The notes under the pieces are model-generated. The model was not told the DNA's origin, did no database searches, and saw only the letters and a program-made list of their open reading frames with translations. Below are positions 50,608 to 60,542 of a DNA stretch of 64,000 bases, piece by piece. This DNA comes from Acidimicrobiales bacterium. Lineage in GTDB: Bacteria > Actinomycetota > Acidimicrobiia > Acidimicrobiales > SZUA-35. The stretch is from assembly GCA_020629155.1 (NCBI GenBank), contig JAHDDW010000003.1:124001-188000 (forward strand), read 5' to 3'. Each line of letters opens with the position of its first letter. The stretch's first letter is position 1. The translations under genes and the position numbers were made by a program.

Positions 50608-51837
50608 TCAACTGGCTTCTTCAGTAAGCGTTGTTCTGATAACAGTTTCCGAACGTAGTGTTCTATGCACTGGGCATTTCTCTGAAATCTTCAATAAGGA
50701 CTGGCGTTGCTCATCTGTCAAATTGCCAACAAGGTTGATCGATCGAGTTACCACATCGACCATTTGTGTATCACTTTCACATTCAGCACAATCTTTACCA
50801 TGCACTCGGCTGTGTTCAAGCGCAACGGTCACTGACTCAAGCGGAATCTTCTTGCGGTCAGCATACATCCGTAGCGTAATTGTGGTGCAAGAACCCAGCC
50901 CAGCGAGGAGATAGTCATACGGGTTGGGTCCAAGATCGCTTCCTCCCATCGACGTTGGCTCATCAACCACAAGATGATGACGGCTTGCAGTTAACACATC
51001 AGTTGTATAGCTAGAGCCTGTTGAAACGACAATACCGCTAGCAGGAAATGTAATTTTTGCGCCATCTTGAACTGGACGGCTTTGATAACGGCTGAACCAA
51101 GTAGCTATCACCCGCCCCACATACTGAGCATCAGCCTCGTTGCTTAGAAGATGATCAGCATCATCTAATGAGACATAACTTTTCGGATGCTTCGCCGATG
51201 CAAAAATTTTAGCGGCATTTTCTATACCTACGATAGTGTCGGTTGGAGCATGCAATACTAAAAGTGCAGGCCCAAGATCAGCGATTTGTTGTGGCAAATC
51301 GGCACGTTCTAAGTCCTCTATAAACTGCTTTTTTATAGTAAATGGACGACCGCCTATAGCAACAGTCGCTACACCTTTTTCTTCAACTTCTTTTTCGGCA
51401 TCGCTGAAAAGTTTACGGACATGCGCGGGCTCGGCAGGTGCGCCAATTGTGGCAACCGCACGGACCGACTCTATACGTCCAGCAACGTTAAGCACAGCTG
51501 CACCACCAAGTGAATGGCCGACAAGAAGCTGCGGAGGCTCAAGGTTTAGTTCCATATAAGCAGCCACGTCAACAATGTCTTGAGAGTTACTTGAGAAGTT
51601 TGTGTCTGCAAATTCTCCATCGCTGTGGCCAAGCCCTGTGAAATCAAACCTGACAACGCCAATACCATCTGCCGTCAACGCTTCAGAAATATGAGTGACC
51701 GCTTTAAGATGTGCGCTACATGTGAAACAGTGAGCAATAAGCGCATATGCCACTGGCGTCTTGTGATCAGGAACGTCGATGAGCGCATGGAGCGACTCTC
51801 CATCAGCATTTGGGATCATAACGGTGCTTGTTTTCAT
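50608..51837 (-). CDS. Alpha/beta hydrolase-OsmC fusion protein
   Basis: VVRFDFTGLGHSDGEF, LLVGHSLGGAAVLNVAG, then OsmC region MGGSDLGPNPYDYLLAGLGSCTTITLRMYADRK...ISEKCPVHRTL. Confidence 0.92.
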   Translation of the reverse strand: MKTSTVMIPNADGESLHALIDVPDHKTPVAYALIAHCFTCSAHLKAVTHISEALTADGIGVVRFDFTGLGHSDGEFADTNFSSNSQDIVDVAAYMELNLEPPQLLVGHSLGGAAVLNVAGRIESVRAVATIGAPAEPAHVRKLFSDAEKEVEEKGVATVAIGGRPFTIKKQFIEDLERADLPQQIADLGPALLVLHAPTDTIVGIENAAKIFASAKHPKSYVSLDDADHLLSNEADAQYVGRVIATWFSRYQSRPVQDGAKITFPASGIVVSTGSSYTTDVLTASRHHLVVDEPTSMGGSDLGPNPYDYLLAGLGSCTTITLRMYADRKKIPLESVTVALEHSRVHGKDCAECESDTQMVDVVTRSINLVGNLTDEQRQSLLKISEKCPVHRTLRSETVIRTTLTEEAS

Positions 51838-51916
51838 ATCATTGCTAACGCAAACCATCGGATACTTGTTCCCTACCAACTTGTCTCAGCGTACTCCCAT
51901 CTACTAAACTAAAAAT

Positions 51917-52921
51917 ATGGCTAGTGAGCTTGAACCCAAAAAAATTCCGTGGTATAAAATTTTTGAACGGCAGAGAGGCCTTTATCCTAGCAGTTCTTCG
52001 GCACTCCAAAAATCAGGTCAACTATTCCTTACTTGTTGCCATTGGTGGAAACCGACATATGAATCAGAGCTTTTCTTTTTTACTGCGATTCCTACAGAGA
52101 GTTTCAAATTCCGAAAACTGGTATTTCCGCTAGGGCTGACAGCAGCTACGTGCACATTTTTAAGCTTAGTCGAACCATTCCTGCTGCTGCCAGCAATGCC
52201 TGTTGCTTTCTATGCTGCCACTGCGTTAATACGCTATATTCCGAATAGAAAACTTGCCGATAAGTCTACTATTTTTGTCGACACTATCGTGGCAAAAACT
52301 AACGTTCCTGAAGTTATAAAGATAGAAGATTTACACGATTCAAGGTCTTCAGATCAAGTCAAAGGATTGAAAATAGCAGGCAACAACGACGAAGAGCGGG
52401 CTAGCATTTTTAGAACTTTCAACCAACTAGCTGCCCTTAGAAATGCGCTTCAAGAGATAGGATACGTAAACACCATTATCGATTCGAGAATAGACACTCT
52501 GACTAGCTACGGCCAAACCCGGGTTTACGGCGAAACAGATTTTGAAGGATTTTATACAGATGTACTTTCATTTAACCCTTCGCTTCTAGCGCAGGAATCG
52601 ACCTCTCCCCAGGACGCAAAGAAACAGAGATTTTTCGCTTACAAGGTAGTGGTTAGGCCAACTGGAGTTGAACCAAGATTTAGTATTAGCTACAGGGGAA
52701 ACAGACTTAGAAAAGCTGATAATAAATTTTCCGTCGAAAAAATTCCTGTGAATAAAGAAACTGGTGACGAACCAGGAGCGTCAGGGCCGGGAAAGACCGC
52801 ACTGCCTACTTTTGGCTCTCCTAGAGGTTTTATTCTAGGAGAGGGCTGTTCGGGCTTACCACCGCATCCTGGAGTGAAAAGGATAAGAACAAGAACTAAT
52901 GGATCGCACCGCACACCTTAA
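51917..52921 (+). CDS. Hypothetical protein with two predicted TM segments; 3' end uncertain
   Basis: 334-aa ORF; -10-like TAAACT 6 nt upstream; hairpin CTCTCCTAGA/TCTAGGAGAG inside the 3' end. Confidence 0.55.
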   Translation: MASELEPKKIPWYKIFERQRGLYPSSSSALQKSGQLFLTCCHWWKPTYESELFFFTAIPTESFKFRKLVFPLGLTAATCTFLSLVEPFLLLPAMPVAFYAATALIRYIPNRKLADKSTIFVDTIVAKTNVPEVIKIEDLHDSRSSDQVKGLKIAGNNDEERASIFRTFNQLAALRNALQEIGYVNTIIDSRIDTLTSYGQTRVYGETDFEGFYTDVLSFNPSLLAQESTSPQDAKKQRFFAYKVVVRPTGVEPRFSISYRGNRLRKADNKFSVEKIPVNKETGDEPGASGPGKTALPTFGSPRGFILGEGCSGLPPHPGVKRIRTRTNGSHRTP

Positions 52922-52966
52922 GCTTGTTCTCGTCAACCGTTTTTAGTTTTGTGGACAGACTCGCGT

Positions 52967-53989
52967 CTAGCAACGACGTTGATCTGGATCGTCTAGCTCA
53001 GGATGCCCATTATCAGTTATAGTCACATCAAGGAAACAAGCCTTAATTGAGCCGTCAGCTGTGTCGACAATTACTTGAGCGACGGCGGTGTCAGAACCTT
53101 CCGCTGAAAGCTTGGGCCAGATAAAGTTGCCCAGGCTCCACGCAATCGGTTTGCCTTTATAAAAATCGAGGCTATTAAGCCGATGCGGATGGTGGCCAAA
53201 AATAACATCAGCACCAGCATCGATCATTGCTTCAGCTCGTTCGACATCATCTTCAGGAGGGCCCGGCTGCAGCTCTTCACCCCAATGAATAGTCACTACT
53301 ACCAGATCGGCTAGTTCATCAGCAGCTTTAACAGCATCGACCATAGACGCAATTGAATAACCGTCTGACATGCCTGGACGACTTGTTGTGGCGTGCCAAT
53401 CAGGGCTAGGCACAACACCGCCAAATCCTAGAACCGCAACTTTTTGACCTTTAATGTCAAAAACGGCGGGCTGGTTTGCCTGCTCAGCGTTACTACCAGC
53501 ACCGACAGGTTCAATACCAGCTGCTGTAAGATTTGTTATAGAGTCAAGCAACACAGCTGCGCCATAATCTAAAGAATGATTATTCGCTTGGCTCGCTACA
53601 TCAACTCCAGCAGAGCGTAAACTAGCCAATGCATCAACATCACAGCGGAACGTGAACTCTTTGTCTGCCTGCTCTCCGGCAATTGCGCTTGCTGGACATT
53701 CTAAATTGATAACGGTGAGATCATCTTCCAGGAACAAATCGTCCATCCCAGACACGCTATAGTCGTAGCCTTGCTGGCGGAAGATTGGCAGATATTCTGG
53801 GTCAACATTAACATCGCCGACACCGCTGATAACAATCTTCTCGCCACTTAGCGACTCAACAGGTGCGTCCACAAACGGCAACGAACCCACACTAGATGTT
53901 GTGCCATCAGCCGTTTCAGCTGACGATGAGCATGACGCAGCAAGAACGCAAGCGGCAAGAAAAATAGCGTACGAAATTTTTGTTTTCAT
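52967..53989 (-). CDS. CapA/PgsA-like metallophosphatase lipoprotein
   Basis: Lipobox VLAASCSS; VINLECPASA, ASQANNHSLDYG, VVTIHWGEE, DVIFGHHPHRLN. Confidence 0.93.
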   Translation of the reverse strand: MKTKISYAIFLAACVLAASCSSSAETADGTTSSVGSLPFVDAPVESLSGEKIVISGVGDVNVDPEYLPIFRQQGYDYSVSGMDDLFLEDDLTVINLECPASAIAGEQADKEFTFRCDVDALASLRSAGVDVASQANNHSLDYGAAVLLDSITNLTAAGIEPVGAGSNAEQANQPAVFDIKGQKVAVLGFGGVVPSPDWHATTSRPGMSDGYSIASMVDAVKAADELADLVVVTIHWGEELQPGPPEDDVERAEAMIDAGADVIFGHHPHRLNSLDFYKGKPIAWSLGNFIWPKLSAEGSDTAVAQVIVDTADGSIKACFLDVTITDNGHPELDDPDQRRC

Positions 53990-54065
53990 GAGCTAACGCT
54001 CCCCTCGAAGCCAGCCTAGCGCACTGCGATTCAGAAGGAAACAAATGTATACCAAACGAGTTCGT

Positions 54066-55763
54066 TTACGAACTAAGATCAAGAAGATCAGCTTTTTTAT
54101 CTCGTTTATTCTTATACATCTCGGTATCTGCCTTTTTTACGACTTGTTCGATATCAGCTGCCTGTTCCAGGTAAGCTACACCAGTACTCGGCGAAATAGC
54201 TATTTCGCAGTCATCAATCAGCGTAATAGCAGACACAGTACGCTGGATTCTAGTAACGATTTCGCCAACATGATCTATGCTCTCCGATTCCTTCAAAAGA
54301 ATCACAAATTCGTCACCGCCAACACGAGCTACGACATCTGATGCCCGAACACTCGCAACAAGCTTGTCAGCTATCTCGACAAGAAGCTTGTCGCCTATGG
54401 CATGTCCATAGGCGTCGTTCACAAACTTGAAGCGATCAACGTCGATGAATAATATTGCTGCCTTGCCGAAATTTTCACCCTCTTCAAGATAGCTTTTTGC
54501 GATATCCATAAAAGCTGAGCGGTTAAGCAATCCAGTTAATTGATCGTGGCTTGCCTGATATCGCAGTGTTTGCAATGCTTCTTCTCGAACCGCCTGCCTA
54601 TCCATAACCAAATACATATGGTTTGCTGTTTTAGCGAATAGCTCTTCGACTTCCATACGAAACCGTCCACAAGACTTTGCATAAAGGTGCAACCCAGGGT
54701 TCCCAGGAACGGGAACTGAAATAGTAGATTTCACCTGTTTAACAGCGCCTTTCTCATATTTCTCAGCAATACTTTCATCATCATCGTGACCTAGCCCAAC
54801 AACACACTTTGAGTCGACGATGTGCTCTAACGCATCCAAAACTTCTGAGAAAATTTCATCCTCAGATTCTGTTAAAACAAGTTTTTCGTTGAGCGATACA
54901 AGGTTCTTTTCTTGCTCATACGTCCAATCTCTTCCTCGTATAAGCAACGCCACACGAAGAACTACTGATGTGCTACCTATAGCGCCAATTATGATAGAAG
55001 CTATTGCAAAACCAAGATCTGATGACGTCACGATTGCTTGCACAAAAGCGACCGAAGGCAACAAGGCCATAAGGAGAAGCAACACCAACTGCCGTTTACC
55101 AAACCTTCTTCGCAACCGAGTATCGGCAGCAACAAAAGGCTGCCTAAGCCCTACAGCGGCTGCAACAAAAATGTAAGAAGAAGCTGCAATAGAAAGCGAA
55201 ACACTTCCTGTTTGCTCAAAATCAGCTATAGCAAAAACTAATGGACCAAGCGTTGACGCTATAAGCAACCTGCTTGCGTCATCGGTTGCTCTGCCTAGCA
55301 TTGCAGCTATCGCCACAACAAATATCATCACGGGGATCATCGTTCCCCATAACTGCGCCGAATACGCAATACCTCTAACGCCAAACCCTAAAACAACCAC
55401 TAAAACGCTTATGCACACAAGGCCGATAAGCTCAAGAATAGTCTCGCTTTGCACATGCGGGACACGGATTCGAACCACTTTTATTGTGGTTATCAAGACG
55501 CTCAGTAGTGCTAAAAGTTCAAATATTGGAATTAGAGATTCTAAAACGGCGAATGTTTGTAAGGTCCTCACAATCGCAAAAAGAAGACAAACAATTGAGT
55601 ACAGCTTGAATGTAGGGACAACATAATTTTGCAAGCTCACATATGCGGTTGTGCCAGCGACCCCAATATAGATAGCCCATGCTGCATACAACGGCAGAAA
55701 AGCCCCGATGAGTAAAGCCACCGCCATTGTCAACATCATAGATAGAAGCGCTCTTTTACTCAC
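54066..55763 (-). CDS. Membrane-associated GGDEF-domain diguanylate cyclase
   Basis: DQLTGLLNRSAF, LFIDVDRFKFVNDAYGHAIGD, VARVGGDEFVIL; N-terminal multi-TM. Confidence 0.95.
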   Translation of the reverse strand: MSKRALLSMMLTMAVALLIGAFLPLYAAWAIYIGVAGTTAYVSLQNYVVPTFKLYSIVCLLFAIVRTLQTFAVLESLIPIFELLALLSVLITTIKVVRIRVPHVQSETILELIGLVCISVLVVVLGFGVRGIAYSAQLWGTMIPVMIFVVAIAAMLGRATDDASRLLIASTLGPLVFAIADFEQTGSVSLSIAASSYIFVAAAVGLRQPFVAADTRLRRRFGKRQLVLLLLMALLPSVAFVQAIVTSSDLGFAIASIIIGAIGSTSVVLRVALLIRGRDWTYEQEKNLVSLNEKLVLTESEDEIFSEVLDALEHIVDSKCVVGLGHDDDESIAEKYEKGAVKQVKSTISVPVPGNPGLHLYAKSCGRFRMEVEELFAKTANHMYLVMDRQAVREEALQTLRYQASHDQLTGLLNRSAFMDIAKSYLEEGENFGKAAILFIDVDRFKFVNDAYGHAIGDKLLVEIADKLVASVRASDVVARVGGDEFVILLKESESIDHVGEIVTRIQRTVSAITLIDDCEIAISPSTGVAYLEQAADIEQVVKKADTEMYKNKRDKKADLLDLSS

Positions 55764-55869
55764 CTATCAAACATCGGCTATTTAATTCAACTCTAAACTA
55801 ATCAGGAAATATAACTCATCAGAAATATCAGAACGAACTAGCCAGAATCATCAGCTACGCTTGTGAAAG

Positions 55870-56442
55870 ATGAAAAAATTGCTAGCACAAATCGCCAAGT
55901 GCACCGTCTGTGAAACGCAGTTACCTTTGGGGCCGCGACCTGTCGTAGCTGCCCACCCAAATGCGAAGATCGCTATTATTGGTCAAGCGCCTGGCACAAA
56001 GGTCCATGAAACAGGCATTCCCTGGGATGATCCAAGCGGCCGACAGCTTCGAAAGTGGCTTGCTGTTACTGAGAAACAATTTTATGATGTGAATCTCTTT
56101 GCTATCGTGCCTATGGGTTTTTGTTACCCTGGCAAGTCTAAAAGTGGTGACGCGCCACCTCGACCTGAGTGCGCGCCTCTCTGGCATGCGCCTTTGTTTG
56201 AACACATGCCAACTATTGAACTAACACTGCTTATAGGCGCCTACGCCCAAAGGTATTACCTAGCAAATGCTACGGAGAGAAACTTGACCGAAACAGTGCG
56301 GTCATTTCAAAACTATTTACCAACCTATTTGCCGTTGCCGCATCCTTCTCCTCGTAATCGTTTCTGGTTGTCTAAGAACCATTGGTTCGAGCAGAATGTT
56401 TTACCTGCGCTCCAAGTGAATGTTGCAAAGCTTCTTAACTGA
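55870..56442 (+). CDS. Uracil-DNA glycosylase superfamily protein
   Basis: IAIIGQAPGTKVHETGIPWDDPSGRQLRKWL; LPLPHPSPRNRFWL. Confidence 0.9.
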   Translation: MKKLLAQIAKCTVCETQLPLGPRPVVAAHPNAKIAIIGQAPGTKVHETGIPWDDPSGRQLRKWLAVTEKQFYDVNLFAIVPMGFCYPGKSKSGDAPPRPECAPLWHAPLFEHMPTIELTLLIGAYAQRYYLANATERNLTETVRSFQNYLPTYLPLPHPSPRNRFWLSKNHWFEQNVLPALQVNVAKLLN

Positions 56443-56480
56443 TCTGCGTCCACGCTTCTTTGTGCTGTTAGACTATTTCT

Positions 56481-57680
56481 GTGTCACTACAACCTGATGT
56501 TTTACCCGCTTCATTTGTTCTTAAGGCGGATCGCATCGCCAAAGGCGGGGCCTGCATAGGCAAAGCGCCAGACGGCCGAACTGCATTCATTACTGGCACT
56601 ATCCCAGGTGAACAAGTCGAAGTTACCGTTGAGAAAGAGCACAAAAACCGTGTTGAGACAACATGCGATGTAGTGGTCGATCCTTCGCCTCACCGCATCA
56701 AGCCTGCGTGTAAACACGTGCAAGATGGCTGCGGCGGTTGTGACTGGCAACATATTGACGCCACCCATCAAAGCACATTGCGCAACGCTATCGTCGCCGA
56801 CGGTCTACGACGGCTAGGTGGCATAACTGACGTGCCGATCGTTAGCGGACCAACACTTAGCGCAGCTGATTACCGCTCCACTGTTAAAGCTGCGGTTATA
56901 AACGGCAAAGCAGGTTTTCGCAAAGTAGGCTCACATGATCTTGTTGCGGTCGACCAATGTGTTATCGCTCATCCATTAGCTGAAGAGGTTCTAAGCGAAG
57001 GAAACTTTGGCGAGGCAAACGAGATCACTATTCGGGTTGGGGTCAACACAGGTGACCGTCTACTTATAGTCGATGTTCCTAAAGAAACAGTTAGTGTGCC
57101 AGAGGACGTTGTTGTAGTTGAAAAAAATGAGCTGAAGGCTGGCAAGCGAGCGTTCTATCATGAAGAGGTAGGTGGCAAACGTTTCAGAATTTCGGCGTAC
57201 TCGTTTTTTCAATGTCGACCAGATGGTGCTTTAACACTGGCGCAGCTTGTTAACGAAGCGATTAGCCAAACTCCTGGGACAGTGCTTGACGCCTACTGCG
57301 GCGTCGGTCTTTTCGGTGTTTTAAGCGGCGAAGGGCGCACTGTTGTTGGTGTCGAATCTAATAAATCGGCCATTGCGGATGCCAAGATAAATTATGCCAA
57401 AGGCAACAAAGTTATTCATTCTCGATTTGAAAATTGGACTAGCTCACCCTTTGATGTGGTGATTGCTGACCCTGCCCGTGCCGGGCTCAAGAAACAGGGT
57501 TGCGCTAAGATAGCCGCCACAGGCGCGCAAGCTATTGCACTTATCAGCTGCGACCCAGCCTCGCTAGCAAGAGATGCCAAAATTTTAACCTCTGAGCACA
57601 ACTATTCATTAGAGAAAGTCACAACGGTCGACATGTTTGCGCATACATCGCACGTCGAAACTGTCAGCTTGTTCACTTAA
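56481..57680 (+). CDS. TrmA/RumA-type RNA (uracil-5-)-methyltransferase
   Basis: TRAM domain, CGGCDWQHI, LDAYCGVGLFG, DPARAGL, LISCDPASLARD. Confidence 0.93.
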   Translation: MSLQPDVLPASFVLKADRIAKGGACIGKAPDGRTAFITGTIPGEQVEVTVEKEHKNRVETTCDVVVDPSPHRIKPACKHVQDGCGGCDWQHIDATHQSTLRNAIVADGLRRLGGITDVPIVSGPTLSAADYRSTVKAAVINGKAGFRKVGSHDLVAVDQCVIAHPLAEEVLSEGNFGEANEITIRVGVNTGDRLLIVDVPKETVSVPEDVVVVEKNELKAGKRAFYHEEVGGKRFRISAYSFFQCRPDGALTLAQLVNEAISQTPGTVLDAYCGVGLFGVLSGEGRTVVGVESNKSAIADAKINYAKGNKVIHSRFENWTSSPFDVVIADPARAGLKKQGCAKIAATGAQAIALISCDPASLARDAKILTSEHNYSLEKVTTVDMFAHTSHVETVSLFT

Positions 57681-59440
57681 CGATTCTCTAGCTCTTCTGA
57701 TAACTCTAGCCAAGCTTCTTCAGCTTCGCTAAGTTTGACTGTTGCGTCGCTTAGTTCATCGCCGAGCTCGGCCAATTTGCTATGGTCACTTCCAGCGTTA
57801 ACTAGGGCTTTTTCGAGCGCTGACTTTTTCTTATCAAGCGACGCTACCGTTTTCTCAGCTTGTCGAAGCTCATGATTGATAACGCTTTTTGATCTACCAG
57901 ATGAAGGCTTCGCCGCTTTCGACGACCCCTGCGATTTCTTCGCTTCGCTCGCGCCGATAACATCACGCTTGCCTGTTTTTTTGCGTGATTCGTCCCATGC
58001 GTTAAACCCGCCTGGCCAACGAGTCGCTGTTCCTTTGCCATCAAGCACTAAAGCATCAGCAACAACACGGTTCAGAAAGGCTCTATCGTGACTCACAACA
58101 ACAACCGCCCCAGGCCAATCATGCAAAAAATCTTCCAACGAACGCAAAGTCTCTAAGTCTAAATCATTTGTAGGCTCGTCAAGAAACAACACATTTGGAC
58201 GCTGCGCTAGAACTTGGAGCAGCTGCAAACGACGCTGCTCTCCCCCGCTTAACATATGCACTTGCGCCCATTGGGTGTCTTTATCGAACCAAAACGATTC
58301 CATCAGGCGCGTGTCTGTCCAATCGGGTTCACGATGCGGCCCTGCGACAACTTCACGAGCACGCAGGTTTGGGTCAAGGTCGGCGCCAAGCTGATCATAA
58401 TAGCCAAGTTTGATAGTGCTACCTGTGGTGACATCACCTTCGTCAGGTTTGAGCCGCTCTGCCATAATATTTAGCAATGTCGACTTGCCAGCACCATTTG
58501 GTCCGACGATGCCAAGACGCTCACGTGCATCGAGGCGAAGTTCAATATCTTTAAAAAGCTGCCGTCCATCTGGGGCTGTTTTACTTACACCTTCTAGTTC
58601 GATCACAACATCGCCGATGCGAGGGGTCTCGAATTCAAGGTGCAGGTCGCCGCTGCGAGCAGGCCCTTGCGCTTTTGTTTCTATCAGCGCTTTGGCTTTA
58701 TCTATGCGAGCTTTCGGCTTCGATGTTCGAGCTTTCGCACCTCGACGTAGCCACGCCAACTCTGACTTGGCCAGATTTTTTCGTACAGCTTCGGCGCTTG
58801 CCGCTTGCGCTTCACGGGTCGCTTTCGCTTCAAGGTAGCTGCTATAACCGCCGTTATGCACATAACCTGAGCCTCTATCTAGCTCAATCATTCGTGTTGT
58901 GACACGGTCAAGCAGATAACGATCGTGACTCACCAACAAGAGGCCAGAGGACATCTGTGTTAAACGGTTCTCTAACCATTCAATAGATTCAAGATCAAGA
59001 TGGTTTGTCGGCTCATCAAGAATCAGCAAGTCAGCGGGCGTAAGCAACGCTCTTGCTAACGCTACGCGTTTACCTTCACCACCTGAAAGCGTTTTAGTAT
59101 CGCGCTCGACATGGTTAGCCATACCGAGTTTTTGCAGAACCGTTTCAGCTTCCCAATCTTGCCAACTACCTTCTTTAGAATACACAGCATCGGCAACAGT
59201 ACCTTCGGGCAGATCCGAGCTTTGTTCAAGAACTGCCACTCGAACCCCTTGACCAAAGCGTATTTCGCCAGATTCTGGCGCCACCTCGCCGCAGATTGTC
59301 CGCAGCAGTGTTGACTTCCCAGTGCCGTTGATGCCCAACACGCCGACACGTTCACCTCTAGACACTGTCAATGAGACATCACGAAACAAATCACGATCAG
59401 GTCGAGTCATCGTCAAATTCACAGCATCAAATAGAATCAC
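57677..59440 (-). CDS. ABC-F family ATPase (Uup-like)
   Basis: Two ABC domains, two LSGGE motifs, C-terminal coiled coil. Confidence 0.95.
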   Translation of the reverse strand: MILFDAVNLTMTRPDRDLFRDVSLTVSRGERVGVLGINGTGKSTLLRTICGEVAPESGEIRFGQGVRVAVLEQSSDLPEGTVADAVYSKEGSWQDWEAETVLQKLGMANHVERDTKTLSGGEGKRVALARALLTPADLLILDEPTNHLDLESIEWLENRLTQMSSGLLLVSHDRYLLDRVTTRMIELDRGSGYVHNGGYSSYLEAKATREAQAASAEAVRKNLAKSELAWLRRGAKARTSKPKARIDKAKALIETKAQGPARSGDLHLEFETPRIGDVVIELEGVSKTAPDGRQLFKDIELRLDARERLGIVGPNGAGKSTLLNIMAERLKPDEGDVTTGSTIKLGYYDQLGADLDPNLRAREVVAGPHREPDWTDTRLMESFWFDKDTQWAQVHMLSGGEQRRLQLLQVLAQRPNVLFLDEPTNDLDLETLRSLEDFLHDWPGAVVVVSHDRAFLNRVVADALVLDGKGTATRWPGGFNAWDESRKKTGKRDVIGASEAKKSQGSSKAAKPSSGRSKSVINHELRQAEKTVASLDKKKSALEKALVNAGSDHSKLAELGDELSDATVKLSEAEEAWLELSEELENR

Positions 59441-59482
59441 TCCCCCAAGGCTAGCGGCTGTACCTACTCTCTGTTGAGAACG

Positions 59483-60268
59483 TTAGAGTTTACTTATCAG
59501 TGCCTGTCTTCGACTAAGCCAGCCGATAAGTACCGCAATAGCGCGCGGATCTTGCCGCAGCGCATGTCCAGCGCCACGGATAAAGCGCAAGTCGCAATCG
59601 CCGTGCGAGTCAGCGATAAAACGAGCATCGAAATGAGGAACAACGCTATCTTCAGAACCATGCATCACGAGCATAGGAATGTTGTGTGCTTTCGCAGCAG
59701 CTTCAACCGTACGAACTTCACGTAGTTCTGCTTGCCAAGCTGCATAATCTTCTGGGAAACCAGGTGTTGTTATTGCGTTAATGGTTTTGGCGTATGAAAG
59801 CAAGTCTTCAGGGTTACTCGCCCAGTCATCGAAATCGGCTGGAGAGCCCAACAGCGCCACGCCGTGTACAGTTTCACGTTCGACTGCTGCTGCTAGACCG
59901 ACAGCCCCACCTGTGCCAAATCCGCAGATCCATAGTTGTTCTAGTTTCACTTCTTCAAGAAGATAGTCAATCGCAAGCAAAGCGTCGTTGACCCATTGTT
60001 GTAGAGAAAAATCGCCGGCCGAAGTGCCGCATCCACTAAAAATGACACTCAACGAGACGCAACCAAGTTGAGTAGTTATGCGATCTGCCAACGAGGACAT
60101 ATCGCTACCAGCTTTCGCTGCAGGAACATCGCCTGAAGGGAAACCATGAAGAATTAGGACTCCGTGAGAGGAACGGTCTTCAGCACCAGTTGGAAACGCT
60201 ATATGCCCCTGCAGATTATTACCTGTAGGCGAAATAATTCTAATCTGATTTACCGATTCCTCTATCAT
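59483..60268 (-). CDS. Alpha/beta hydrolase
   Basis: GVLILHGFPSGD, LWICGFGTGGAVGLAAA, MLVMHGSEDSVVPH. Confidence 0.88.
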   Translation of the reverse strand: MIEESVNQIRIISPTGNNLQGHIAFPTGAEDRSSHGVLILHGFPSGDVPAAKAGSDMSSLADRITTQLGCVSLSVIFSGCGTSAGDFSLQQWVNDALLAIDYLLEEVKLEQLWICGFGTGGAVGLAAAVERETVHGVALLGSPADFDDWASNPEDLLSYAKTINAITTPGFPEDYAAWQAELREVRTVEAAAKAHNIPMLVMHGSEDSVVPHFDARFIADSHGDCDLRFIRGAGHALRQDPRAIAVLIGWLSRRQALISKL

Positions 60269-60542
60269 GCTTTCACACTACTGCCTATATGTAAAGCGAC
60301 GGCTTGAGCGGATATTTTTTCTTTACTTTCATTATTGTGCCTGCGATTTGCTATGCAAATACTTCCAACACAAAGCTGACTATAAACATCTTACATTTAC
60401 CTTTATTTTTATACACAATCACAAACCAGATAATTTCATAAATAAAACGAAAATTTATTACGAATTAACTGTCAATAACCTTGCAAGTTACGTGGATGTA
60501 TTCTACTTTATGCAACTACAGATAACCATGCGAGGTAGAAAC

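Noticed and set aside
52760-52920. SRP/4.5S RNA-like stretch (gtcagggccgggaaagaccgcactgcc)
   Set aside because: Lacks the conserved GGAAGG..AGCAGC loop arrangement; resemblance is partial and probably chance
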